A stretch of DNA of 64,000 bases. Origin: Panagrolaimus kolymaensis. Lineage: Eukaryota > Nematoda > Chromadorea > Rhabditida > Panagrolaimidae. The notes under the pieces are model-generated. The model was not told the DNA's origin. It did no database searches and saw only the letters and a list, made by a program, of their open reading frames with translations. The stretch lies in NCBI GenBank assembly GCA_028622995.1, contig JAJQJQ010000034.1:1054001-1118000 (forward strand), in the 5' to 3' direction. The translations under genes were made by a program, and so were the position numbers. The first letter of the stretch is position 1. Each line of letters starts with the position of its first letter. Shown piece by piece: positions 25,615 to 37,600 of this stretch.

Positions 25615-26312
25615 TTATTTTTGTTTACGAACTGCAATGACGGGGTATTTGGTGGCAATGGTGTTCCACAAGAAGTAAGGAACGAAGGTGGTGAAGCCAG
25701 CCAAAGCGAGGTATAAAACCCAGACTCCAATTTTTGAGCTGAATCGGCGTTCATAATCCTTGAGACGGTAGATATATCCTAGAAAGATATGAATTTAAAA
25801 ATGGATTAAAGCAAATATTTATTTTACCTTCACCGGGTGAAGTGGAATAAACAACTCGAACATCCTTAGCATTTTCATTTGGAAAATATGAGGCTGCAGC
25901 AGAGGTGTAATTAAAAACTCCATAATTACGTGGGCGAATAGTAATGGAATGAGTGACATTTTCACCTGGTGCAATTCTTTCCCATCGAACTTGAAGTAAA
26001 CCTTTAACAATTTCGAATGATTGAGTTGGGAATGAATTTCTATCATCAAGAACAACTTGAACAGCGGGTTGATCACCAATATTGAAGATATCATATTGCA
26101 TTACATAATCCATGCTTTCAACTGCATATTGACTGAGGGATTGTTTGGATACGAGGAGGCGAGCGGAATTAAGGATTGGTTTTGCACCCTACAAATTGTT
26201 GCTAATAATTATTTTCAACTCCAACCAAAAATAGTTTTTTAAAACTTACAAATTCAGTATCATCTGCTGCAACAGCTAAGGCTAAGAGAATGGTGAAAAT
26301 AAAGAAACGCAT
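25615..26312 (-). CDS. trap-2: Translocon-associated protein beta subunit (TRAP-beta / SSR2)
   Basis: Type I membrane glycoprotein of the ER, a subunit of the TRAP complex that sits beside the Sec61 channel and assists translocation and folding of secretory proteins. Exons 26312-26250, 26188-25828 and 25778-25615 encode 195 residues, close to the usual length of about 185. It has a signal peptide (MRFFIFTILLALAVAA), an immunoglobulin-like luminal domain (YDIFNIGDQPAVQV, WERIAPGENVTHS, YTSAAASYFPN with an NVT and an NYT sequon), one transmembrane helix near the end and a short basic cytosolic tail (YPVIAVRKQK). A trans-splice acceptor (ATTTTGCAG) ends at 26321, just upstream of the ATG. It lies 317 bp downstream of the ETF-beta gene on the same strand. 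Confidence 0.94.
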
Positions 26313-26629
26313 ATTTGGTTCTGCAAAATAAAAAGCAAAATTAGGAAAGAAAATAAATCTAAAAAAAAGCAAATCAAAGTATCAATGGTTACAATAAACC
26401 AATAAAAAAAAACAACAAATTAATCACAAAATTAGTACAATCTTTATAAGTATGTACAAATCATCTAATTATTATTACATATGCATGCAGATCATTTACA
26501 TAACCTCTACCCGAAAAAAAATAATAAAAAATTATTAGAGGTTATATATTAAATACATTATATCAACTAAAAAACACAATCAATGGACCTAAACTAGGCA
26601 AAAATACATGGCATTTTTAAAATATTTTT
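26313..26629 (-). other. Intercistronic spacer between ETF-beta and TRAP-beta
   Basis: A 317-bp gap between two genes on the same strand. It contains a 10-bp perfect inverted repeat at 26500-26509 and 26536-26545 with an A/T-rich loop, and a trans-splice acceptor just before the TRAP-beta ATG. The spacing is at the upper end of what nematode operons use. Confidence 0.4.
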
Positions 26630-27492
26630 TTATGGGATGGCACCTTTTTCACGCAATTTTTGAACAAGGGTTTGAATATCAGGAACTAATTCACCTGATT
26701 TACGTGGAGGTGGCTCATTCACCTACAAAATTTTCAAAGTTAAAATAAGCGTTAAACTTGAGAAAATTATTACCTCTAAAACTTCTGTTTGTGGAGTAAA
26801 ATCAATTCCTAAATCTTTAGGAGTTTTTTTATCCAATGGTTTCTTTTTAGCTTTCATAATATTTGGAAGTGTAGCATAACGGGGTTCATTTAACCGCAAA
26901 TCAGCACTAACCACTGCAGGCAATTTAACCTTTATAGTGTCAAGGCCACCATCAATTTCACGTGTAACTTTTAAATATCCATTTTCATATTCAATTTTAC
27001 TTGCAAACATAGCTTGTGGCCAATCAAGAAATCCAGCAACCATTTGTCCGGTTTGATTTGCATCATCATCAATGGCTTGTTTACCAACAAAAACCGCATC
27101 AAACTTTTCATCTTTAGCTATTTTTGCAATGGTTCGAGCAACATGGAGGGGTTCAACTTGTTCCCAAGCTTTTGCATCAATTTCGATGTGAATTGCTTTA
27201 TCTGCACCTTTAGCGAGAGCAGTTCGAAGGACTTCCTTAAAAACGGAGAGATTAGTTAGCTTTGAGCAAATTTAAGAGGATTTACTTGAGATTTGGTTGG
27301 GCCAATGCTGATTGCAACGACTTCGGTGGCATGTTTGGCTTCCTTAAGTTTGACTGCTTCTTCAAGAGCAATTTCATCGAAAGGATTCATCGAATGCTGA
27401 ACATTTTCAGTGACTACACTTTTCTTGTCAGCTCGAACTCGAACTTTAACTGCATAATCCACAACTCGTTTGACGCCAACAAGAATTCTCAT
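26630..27492 (-). CDS. etfb: Electron transfer flavoprotein, beta subunit
   Basis: Mitochondrial matrix protein. With ETF-alpha it accepts electrons from acyl-CoA and other dehydrogenases and passes them to ETF-ubiquinone oxidoreductase. Exons 27492-27286, 27235-26774 and 26722-26630 give 253 residues, the normal family length. The N-terminus [19 protein letters not shown], the [11 protein letters not shown] segment, the AISIGPTKS loop, the [17 protein letters not shown] flavoprotein segment with its usual TGQ, and the conserved [28 protein letters not shown] (quoted in part here: [15 protein letters not shown]) all fit ETFB. As in other ETFBs no cleavable presequence is evident. A trans-splice acceptor (TTTTTTTAG) ends at 27511, shortly before the ATG. 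It is divergent from the lectin gene at 27904 and may share a 411-bp promoter with it. Confidence 0.95.
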
Positions 27493-27903
27493 TATGGTTA
27501 TTCACTGTTGCTAAAAAAAAGGAATTTTCTTGAGATTGGATAGGAAAAAATTTAAACGTGTATAGTCATTAAAATAAAAAAAGCGAGTGATATAAAATAA
27601 AATAAATTAGCAACAATGAACTTCAACTCTCTATCTATCTCATATTAATACTACAAATATAAATGTAAATGAATGAACGCATCGCCACAAACGCAACCGA
27701 GCTCAAAATAAATAATGTTGCCGACGCAGCTCATTTACGGTACACCTCAGCTTTCTTTTTGAGAGTTTTCTCTGTATATTTAGATTTTTGCTTGATCTCA
27801 TCAGCAAAAAAAGAAAAAATTTAGTTGCACTCTTTCTTTTGTTTCCACGTTTTTTTAAAAGATTTTTCTTTAAAAACTTTCTAGAAAATTATATATTTTA
27901 AAT
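27493..27903. promoter_or_regulatory. Divergent promoter region of etfb and the VIP36-type lectin gene
   Basis: 411 bp between two start codons pointing away from each other. It includes trans-splice acceptor candidates on each side (27511 on the minus strand, 27884 on the plus strand). A patch near 27685-27745 is relatively GC-rich and is the likeliest core regulatory segment. This rests on position alone. Confidence 0.4.
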
Positions 27904-29147
27904 ATGGGTTTATCAAAATATTTGCTACTGCTAAGCATATTAGCTTCATTAAATCAATCTACGTCGGATACTCTTGCTTCGACGCTGGAAGGTTCTTCAG
28001 TATCAGAATGGAGAGGATATTTTAAACGAGAGCATTCTGTAATAAAACCATACTTAGGTAATTAATTATTTACTACCAAAAACACCCAAATAAGTAAAAA
28101 AATAATTATAGGCAATGGAATGACAGTTCCTAATTGGGATATTTTTGGATCAACGATGGTTTCAAGCCAGCAAATTCGCCTTACTGCTGATGTACAAAGT
28201 CGTAGAGGAGCAATATGGAATAAAATTGTTTGTTACTATTTATTTTTATATGCTAATTTATTTATTTTTTATTTATAGCCTGTTGGATCGAGAGATTGGG
28301 AATTGCAAGTATCCTTCCGAGTTCATGGAAGTACTGGAGATTTATTTGGTGATGGATTTGCTATTTGGTATGTCCAAGAGCCAAATATGCTCGGCGATGT
28401 ATTTGGAAACAAAGATTTTTTCCGTGGTTTGGCAGTATTTATGGATACTTATAGCAACCATAATGGTGCACATAAACATGGACATCCATATATTTCTGCC
28501 ATGGTTGCCAATGGTAGTGTCGGGTATGATCATGATCGGGATGGCACCCATACTCAACTTGGAGGCGAACACACAGGATGTGAAGCAAAATTTAGAAATA
28601 GAGATCATGAAACTCAAATCCTTATTCGATATGTTGGAGATCGACTAACGGTAGACCATTTTTTTAGTATTTTAATAATTAATGTTTTGTTTTCATCACA
28701 GATTTTCAAAGACATTGATAACGAAGGAACTTGGAAAAATTGCATGAGCGTGGAAGGAGTTCGATTACCAGCAGGATATTATTTTGGCATATCGGCTGCC
28801 ACTGGAGATCTCAGCGGTTAGTATTATATAATTTTCGCTTCATTATTTAATTTTTATTAACCCAAAAAACTTTAGATAATCACGATATTTTGGCAGTTAA
28901 AATGTTTGAACAAGAATATGCTCGAGTTGAACGGGAAGGTGAAGGAGATCGTTATAAAATTGAGCCCCAAGCTGATTTTGTTGCTGCCCCTCGTGATCAT
29001 GCCGTCGATCCACGCCCATCTAAACTTGGTTCAGTCGCTTTGTTTTTCTTAATCGTTATTGCCATTATTGTTATCGCCGGACTTCTCTTCTTTGGTGTTG
29101 CATATTTCCATCAAAGAAATGAGCGATCAAGAAAGCGATTTTATTAA
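27904..29147 (+). CDS. ile-2: L-type lectin cargo receptor of the VIP36 (LMAN2) type
   Basis: Type I membrane lectin that binds high-mannose glycans on cargo and cycles between ER and Golgi. Five exons give 342 residues: 27904-28057, 28112-28227, 28279-28650, 28702-28816, 28876-29147. A signal peptide leads into the leguminous-lectin fold: EHSVIKPY, WDIFGSTMV, GDGFAIWYV, the Ca2+/sugar-binding FMDTYSNHNG segment and GCEAKFRN. A linker, one transmembrane helix and a short tail ending KRFY follow; KRFY is the known VIP36 ending and acts as an ER-exit signal of the FF/FY class. C. elegans ILE-2 has the same architecture, and as I recall it lies in the same cosmid as TRAP-beta, which is also a neighbour here. 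Confidence 0.93.
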
Positions 29148-30224
29148 ATATAAAAAAATCTTTTTTCAAAATTAGAATATAATTTTTTTTGCAAATTTTT
29201 TGTTGTTTTATGTGAAAAAAAACCGTCCAAAGATTTTATTAGCAACAGCTACTTTATTCTCCTTTCTCTTATTTGTTTTTTGTTATATTTATTTAATAAT
29301 TGTTAATAATAGGTTTTCGGGTTTATTTTTATTTTTTCCACCATCTTCAAAAAAGAAAAAAGAAACATCTGGGACAATTTACTTTTAATATTAATAATAT
29401 GTTCATTGTCACTCACACACATTCCTCTCATCGGTTGTTTTTGTTAGTCGTCTTTTAATAATGCTCAGATTGTTTTTTATTTCTAAAAATTCAGTTATAA
29501 AGGTTCGTGGCTTAATTGATCCAGAACGTGCCTTAATGTAGTTTGTTTGTTTTTTTTGCTAACAAATTTTTTCGGGGTTGTTTGTTTTTTATTTTTTATT
29601 TATTTCTTATATAAAAAAAAGTACACATAAAGAATATTTATAAAAAAATAATGTAGTAAAGTAGTAATAATAATTCAACTAAAAAAATTTAGTTAAATAT
29701 ATAATAATGATGGTTGTTGTAATTCTTGTAATTGTTGTGAATGAAATTTAAAAAAGAAAAAACTGCAAAAGGCTGGGCCTTTCACATAAGAAAAATTGTT
29801 CAAAATACAGAAATTAAAGATAATAAAGAAAATGGCTAGTCTAAATTATTGAAGATTTTTTATTTATTTTTTACTTTAAAAAAAGAAGCCAGTGAAGAAG
29901 TGCAGTTGGACCAATATGACCGGAAAATAAAATAAAAAAAGGACGAAGAAGAAAATTTAAATTTAACAATTTTTTGTTTAACTTTTTGTTTTGTTTTTTA
30001 CATTTAATGAGTAAAAAAATATTAAAAGTAGCTTGCTTTTGAAGAAAAAAAAATAGATTAGAATCCATCGCATTAAATCATGTAAATAAAAAAACTTTAA
30101 AAAATGAGAACATTTCTGAGAGATTCCATTTACCAAAAAAAAAAAAAAGACAAAAGGAAGAGGAAAAGAAAATTTTAAACTCAAAGATTGCAAAAAACAA
30201 TTAAAAAGCTGCTTTATTTTGTTT
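29148..30224. other. Convergent 3' region between the lectin gene and apl-1
   Basis: About 1.1 kb between two convergent stop codons, AT-rich with A and T runs. An AATAAA for apl-1 lies on the minus strand at 30218-30213, just after its stop. Open frames here are lysine/phenylalanine-rich and unsupported. Confidence 0.45.
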
Positions 30225-33200
30225 TTAAGCTTTAGTAGCATCAAAGAATGAATAAGTTGGATTTTCATATCCATTAACTTGCATACCAGCTACATGTCGA
30301 TCTTCAGGAGCGCATACATCAACTTCAATAAAACCTGGATGTCGAACCTTTCGTTTCATAATTAAAATAACAATGGTTGTAACAGTGAGGGCTGAAACTA
30401 AAGCCATAATAATCATCATATTACTGCTATTTGCTACAGCATTCATCGTTTCAAATTCATTATTATTCATATCATTTACAAGTCGTTCATGTTTAGCATA
30501 AGATGCAGCATTTTCGGGAATTTCTTCTTGAATTCGAATTGGTCGACCAACAATTGGTTCAACAACAACATGAAGTTGTTCCTTTTTGTCATCTTCTTCT
30601 GAGTTATCATCATCCGATTCATCTTCATTATTATCGTATTCTTCATCCGTTTCTTCAACTTTATCGCTATCTTTGGAAGGTTTGTGATCAGCAGCAGGCT
30701 TAACAATAATTTCATGATCTTCATTATTTTTCTTTTTGTCATCGATAATGGGCTCAATATGGATATTAATTTTCTTTGGTTTAATATCTTCTTCTGAATC
30801 TTCACTATCTTCATTTTCATCTTCATCGGAATCTTGTTCAAGTCGGGTAGCTTTTCCAGAAAGAATAATCTAAAATTAAATTAATTATTTTATTTTAATT
30901 CCTTTAATTTTGGGTGTGTTTTACCTTTAATGGAATAGTCTTTAAGATTGTAGCTTTTGGTGCAACGGTGGTTGTTGGTTTAGGATCAACCAAAATTCGA
31001 TCCGAAAGTGAAGCAGTGCGTTCATAAGTTTTTTTATAAAGAGCGATAAGCTTTTCATTAGCTTCTTCATTTCCAAGAATAGTTAATTCATCATCATTAA
31101 CTTCAGGGGTATTTTCTCGGCGATATTCTTGCCAAAATTCTTCTGCAATAGGTTTAATTTGTTTTTCAAGAGCTGGGAAATCACGAAGCATAGCAAGGGT
31201 GCCATTAATTCGAAGATCGATGTATCGTAAACGATGCATGAGAATGGGTTCAAAGGCTTGAGCTTCATCTTGATCAGATCGAAGAAGATGGCGATAACGA
31301 TTAAGCATATGAGTTCGATCTTTTTCTTCGGTTCGAATATAATTCTGCAAAAAAGCAATATTTTAAATTAATCAAAAAATTTTTGTTAAATTTTTATACC
31401 TTAAGTGATCGAAGAACATTTTGTTTATTTTGACTTCCAACTTGCACAGCTAAAGCTGTACGATATTCATGAGTAGCTTGTCTCTTCTTTTCATTGAGTA
31501 AAGCTTGAACTCGTTGATCATGAATTTCTTCAATTTGTTGCCGTTGTTCTTTATTTTCTTCTTCTAAAGATGCAACGGTTTTACGGAAGCGGGCAGTCAT
31601 TTCTCGTTTATATTCTTCTGCGCCTTTTGGATCATTTTCTTTCATTTTATTATATCGTTCAAAAAGTTCACTCCATTCTGTGATAACTTTGGTAACCTTT
31701 TTCCGATGTTTCTTTTCAAGTCGTTCTTCAGCTTCCTTAAATCTTTCATGCTCATTTGTGTCGTCATCTTCTTTGAAATAAGGATCAACTTTGGAATCAT
31801 CATCCTTGTCGTCATCTTTGGAAGGGGTATCTTCTTCAGAATCATCTTCTTCATCTACAAAAAAAAATTTAAATGTATATGACTTTTTAGTTTTTGTATA
31901 ATTTTTTTGGTAGTTGTTTTTATTATAGCTTACCATCTTCTTCATCATCTTCATCATCCTTTGTGGTTTCATGAGGAGCAATTTTGATAGGGCTGATATC
32001 ACTGACAAGAGAAACTACAAAAAATAAATTAAAAAAATTTAATTTTTAGTCTATTTTTTTTTGTATTTTTACCTTTGCTTTTAGGGCAACATACAAATTC
32101 AACTCCTCTAAACATGTCTAAGCCACATGGCTCTAAAATGGCAAAAGATCGAAGAGCCATTTGTTCACCATTAAATGATTTAAGACCGCATTCCCCTTCA
32201 GCTTTTTTATTCCAATATTTATAATCATTGCATGTATTTCGACCAATGAGATGAGAAAATTGGCATTGACCTGGCACTTGAAGTGATTCAGTTACAAATT
32301 CACCAACTAAAGAAATAACATTAATAATTTTTTTTCAATGCTTTTTGTCTTTTTTTTTTCTCGGACATTTTTTGAGTGTCCATTATTTAAACTCATTATT
32401 TTTTTGATACAGACAGCGAAAAAAATTATCCTCAAAGAGTGCTCTCTTTTTTGTTGAGTAATAATAACCACAAAAAAATTAATAATGCATTTACGAAAAT
32501 TATTTTGAAGAAAAAAATATAAATGTATGACTAACCGATGCATTGATAGGGTCGAACAACAAATGAATGTTTACATTGAGTTCCATCTTCTTTACACCAT
32601 TTTCCTATATTTGTTTCATGTGAATATTCAACAATATTGGTAATATTATGACCCGGATAAACCTATAAAAATAATAGTAATAATACATTATGAATCATAA
32701 TTTTCATAACTTTATTTTTATTTTGCCAGACTAATTAAAAAATTAAAAAATATATTTTTATTGCCTCTCGCGTGATTGTAATTTTATTAAAGCCAAACAT
32801 CAAAATGAATAATTATTACTTTTAATTAGTAAAAAAGCTTTAATATAATTAATTAAAATTTTTGTCACACAAGTTTTATGATTTAATTTTTTTTAATTTC
32901 CCTCACTCGTGTTTTATTTTGTTCCTTGTTTATTTTTACGGTAACAATTTGGGATTTTGGAACAAGTAAAAATAAAAACTTGTTTTTTCCTCATTTTTTA
33001 CCTCAAAGTAAAAAAAAATGTTGTTTTTCATTTTTTTAACTCAAAAAAAACTTATCGAATGCGTCATCGGTAAAAAAATACAAAAGAGATTGAAAAAAAA
33101 AAAGATTTCCTCACAACAAATTTTTTGATGCAACCAAAAAAAGTTACATAAAAATGTAATTCAAAACTTGAAAAAGTTGTTGTTGTACGATAATTTTAAG

Positions 33201-34698
33201 GACATACATTTTTTAATTTAAATTTTTTTGTTTGCAAAAATAAACATAAATTGTAAAATGAGAAGGAAGAATGTTATTGCAATTAACTTTTTTGTTTAAA
33301 ATTATGTTGAGTGGCAGAAGAAGTATGTGTAAGCAAGCTTTTAGGTTGGGTTTCACTTGTTTCTTAAATGGACCGAGGAGGAAAAAAATTAATGGCATAT
33401 GCGCGAAATTTAAGTGGTTTTGTTTCTCTTCTACTTTGCCTTCATGACAATTTTTTCCTCTGTCGTTCGTGAAAAATGAAAAACGAAGACGATGCCTAAA
33501 TACAGAAAAAGAAAAAACCATTAACGAAAAAAGTGTTGTTCACTAATGTGGAAATCGGTCTTTTTTCAAGGAATAAAAATAATTTTTTTTCCATATATAC
33601 GTTTAAAAACCATTAAACCTTGTGTCGTCACAAAAAAAATGCAATGACAAATGACAAAAATTTCCCCCTCTTTGTCCCCAAAAATAAAATAGGCAGGAAA
33701 AAATTATCTTTCATATAAGACGCCGATATTTAAAAAAATTTTGTGCAGCACAAAATTCCTCACTTTTTTGAAAAAGTGTCTCTTTTGCCATTTTTTTCAA
33801 TTGATTTTTTTGGCAAAAGAGACACTTTTTCAAAAAAGTGAGGAATTTTGTGCTGCACAAAATTTTTTTAAATATCGGCGTCTTATATCATAAAAATAAA
33901 AAGGTTTTTTATTCAAAGAAAAAAAATGTGTTTTAAAACACTTTTTTAGTTAGGTTTTTAAGAAACTTACACGTTTACAATATTTAAGAATATCATATTT
34001 TCCCTCAAGGCATGTAGCTAAACTGCTATCATCGGTATGCCATTCGCCATCTTCACGAATATATTGATTTCGAAATCCACAATTAAATGCAACCAATGGA
34101 ATAAAAGATTGATGGGAGCGAGTATCAGAATTGTCTTCGTCAATATTCGCAGAAATTCCCTTAAAAAAAATCATGCATTTTTTAAAAGTTTCCTTAATTT
34201 ATTTTGACTGTTAATTATTTTTTTTACATTTTTTTTGCTTAGATTTTTTCTCCTGATAATTTTAATTATTTTCACTTTGCGATGAATTTAATTTTTCTTC
34301 GTCAAACATAACAGAAGAAGTGTTCTTTTGTAATCAAAAGAAAATATTCTAAATGAAAAATCGCAACATTAAAGTTTTTTTGTTTGTACAATTTTCTTTT
34401 TCGACGTAAAAATTGTAAAAACAAATACATATGTATATTCTTTCCACAAAAAAAATTTGTAACGAAGAAGAAAAAAATGTATAACTTTTGGATTAAAAAA
34501 AGAAAAGAACCCGAATTTTTAAGAAATTGAATTAATTCCCAAAAGACTCATTTTCTTTTTATCCGAGTAAATAGAAAAGAAAAAGTTGGAAAAACTTTTT
34601 AAAAATAGAAAAAAATTTATTACCTCAATATGTGCCGAATTTGAAAGGGCTAGAAATGCCACGACGAAGAACGTCAGCAGCGACATCGCTGCTGCCAT
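30225..34698 (-). CDS. apl-1: Amyloid precursor-like protein APL-1
   Basis: Type I membrane protein of the APP family; in C. elegans it is essential for moulting and development. Eight exons give 741 residues: 34698-34624, 34159-33971, 32662-32536, 32306-32073, 32014-31934, 31854-31400, 31344-30925, 30869-30225. A signal peptide is followed by the E1 domain with growth-factor-like (CGFRNQYI, CLEGKYDILKYCKRVYPG) and copper-binding (KWCKEDGTQCKHSF, CCPKSK) parts. Then come an acidic Asp/Glu stretch, the helical E2 domain (RYRHLLRSDQDEAQAFEP), a second acidic region, one transmembrane helix and a 50-residue tail with the GYENPTYSFF internalisation motif. No Kunitz domain is present and no Abeta-like sequence is recognisable, as in other nematode APLs. 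The 1.3-kb intron 2 carries a perfect hairpin. Confidence 0.96.
33713..33888. repeat. Perfect 78-bp inverted repeat with 20-bp loop, in apl-1 intron 2
   Basis: Arms 33713-33790 and 33811-33888 are exact reverse complements over all 78 bp; the loop 33791-33810 is T-rich around CAATTG. The outer ends read ATATAAGACGCCGATATTT. The structure would form a long hairpin in either DNA strand or in the apl-1 pre-mRNA. It resembles a foldback or MITE-type element whose ends could be flanked by TA, but there is no coding capacity and no second copy in this window. Confidence 0.9.
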
Positions 34699-37600
34699 TT
34701 TTCGAAAAAAATATAAAGAAATACACTGAAAAAAATGTGAAAATTAATTTAGAATTGTCAAAAAATAAAGTTTACAATTTAATTTTCAAAACATCAATAC
34801 GTCAAAAAAAACGAACACACGCAAAGAAAAATGGAGTTTGATAAAAAAAATTCTTTTTTAAGTTTCTGTGTTTTTTATTTCTTAAAATCCATCAAAAAAA
34901 CTCCAAAAAGCGCTATAACGGCATGGCCTTTACGTCTTTTTTTATATTTTCTATTTTTTTCTCGCTCATCCGTTCTTTCCGTTTTTGTCACAAGCAAAGC
35001 AAGTAAACACAAGAAAATATTTTTTTCCATTTTGGAGTGTGCCAAAACCCAGCTTTTTCACTCTTCTCTCAAAAATATATTTAGTTGCTTCAACCATGCT
35101 TTTATTCTTGTTGTTGAACGTCAAAAAAAAGCAAAAAAGAAGAGAGTTGACTTCTTTTGGAGGGCATGGAAGTGGAAATAAAAATGGATGAGGAGACAGA
35201 AAAAGAAGCAGTAAGCAATTTTGACCAAATAAACTTTTTTTACTATTTCTACCAAAAACAAAGTCAGTAAAAACAGCCATAGATGGGAAGAAGAAGAAGA
35301 AGACATTCACCAAAATGAAATTTCATCACATTAAAAAATTGGTTTCTAAATTCAACTTTTATGGGACAACTAAAAAACGAAGAAAAAAGCATGCATCATG
35401 CGCATTGATTACTTAAAGGATGCCTTTTTGGTAAAAAAAAATATTTCCAGTTTACAATATCGCGGCGTTAAGTTAAATAACGTTTCAGCTTTTGTGGGAG
35501 CATTGGCATGTATAGTATTAATATGTATAACAACAACAACCAAAAAAGAACATGGAACATGTTAAGAAGTTGTGAATCGGAAAAAAATAAGCGTCCCTCG
35601 TCTTTCTAGAGTGGCGGTGGTGGTTTTAAGCGATTATTCATCGACACTATCGTCGTCGTCTCACTGTCGACGTGTCCAGAAAAAAAGGGAGAAAAGAAGA
35701 GGAGAAGAACACAAAAAAATTGAATGCGATACAATAATGGATCGTTTTCTAGAGAGAAAGAAAAGGAAGCGGATGGAAAAAGCGTCTTTTTTGTTTTTGC
35801 GAAGACTAAAGCTCTTTTGTAAGAACATCAACAAAAAAAATTTATTTTAAAGCATTAAACTTTACTTGACCTTGCGTGCGTTGAAAGTGTATTTTTTATT
35901 TATTAAAAAATAAAAATAAATACCAAACCAACCTAAAAAGTAAATAATATATTTGAAGAAAAGATTATTGAGAAATAGAAAATTGAACATACATACTTTC
36001 TTGCAACCCAGCCACATCCAGCCACACCCCAAAAAAAAGCTATTTTTTTATATTACTTATTTTTTTAACTTCCTTTTGCAAGAAAAAAAACATGAAGGGT
36101 TAAAAAAATGAATAGTGTGGCAAGTAAGCGACAAAATAAAAAAAATAATATTCAATATGGGCGTCAGCGGCTGATTTCCATAAGTGAATCACTCTCTGAC
36201 TGACAATCTCGGGATGGATGGATTTATGGTGGTGGAATTAGATGACAAAAAAACAACGGAAATTAATATTTTTAATAAATGTAAAAATGAAACAGAAAAA
36301 AGAAGCTTTTAAAACAAGCACACCACAACCGTTCACAGAGCTTCAAAAATTATTAAATGAAAGAATAAAAATTAACGAAACTAAAATGTAAAACATAAAA
36401 TAGAGAAATGGTTGCCATGGTAAAGAATGCTTGTATAAAAAAAATATAAATTTGATATATATACTGCTTGTTTGGTTTGTGCTCTTAGTTACTTGAAAAA
36501 AAATGAAAATGCAAAATATTAAGTTAAATTTAGTCTAATTTGCAGACGAACAACGAGCACGAGAATAAAAAAAAAAGCTAAAGTTCATCACATTTTTTAT
36601 GAGTACAAAATAACAATAAAAAATAATAATAGAGAAAGGGCAAAGATGCAAATGAATACTGTAAACAAAAATGTAAACTTTGAAAAATAAAAATAACGGA
36701 AGACTAAATGTTTAAAAAAAAGAAGGAAAAAAATAAAAAATACCATTAGGAAAGCCCATTAACTTGTAAAAACATGCGATCGGCGACACGAAAAAATGAA
36801 ATACATGTATGTGTTTTTCGATTAAAAATTAAAAATGCAAATGGTCAAATAAATAAATAAAATATATATGTAAAAACGGAAGAAAAAGAGGTCGTTTACA
36901 AAAAATTTTGTGTGATCATGTGCGCGCTATTCTACGTATCTGCATTTTTTTTTTCATTCGTTTTTGGTGTTTGAATCGGATGATGATGGTGATAAAAATG
37001 ATGGTAGAAGAGTGACACAGGAAAAAAAGGAGGTCCAACAACTAAAGAAATTTTTGCCGCTCTTGCTTCAAACTGTGCAAAGAAGAAGAAAATAGAAATA
37101 ATGGAAATAAATGTTTTTACTAACAAATAATGCACATTAAGTGGCGCCAAAAAAATGATAGAAAAAATAAAGGAAAAAAGTTTTATGAAACAAAAAATAA
37201 TGAGAAAATGAAATTCAGAATGTAAAGAAAAAAAACCGGTAATTTTTTAAACAACATTTTCGAACAAAAGAAAAAAAACTTAACTTTAAACTTGTTGTTC
37301 GCTTTTTTCTTTTCAAGTTTGCGTTTTAAATTAAATGTAAAAAATAAAGGTTAAGATTTTGATCTTAAAACAAATTTAAAATATAATTTTTTGTTGTTGC
37401 TTAAACCACAAAAAAAAAATGTGACATTGATTTTGTTTGGGCGGAAAAAAAATAATAATGAGAATCGAATCAAATGAAAAAATGAGAAAAAGAGAAAAAA
37501 TTGGAAAGCAAATAAACAGACGACGACAGTTTTCACCGTCACAAGAAGAAGAAAAACAGGCGTAACCTTTCTTTTTTCTTCTTCCTTCGATAAATAAATA

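Noticed and set aside
30476..30841. 121-codon minus-strand frame rich in Lys, Met and Leu
   Set aside because: It is a shifted reading of the acidic region in apl-1 exon 8; the correct frame is open from 30869 to 30225.
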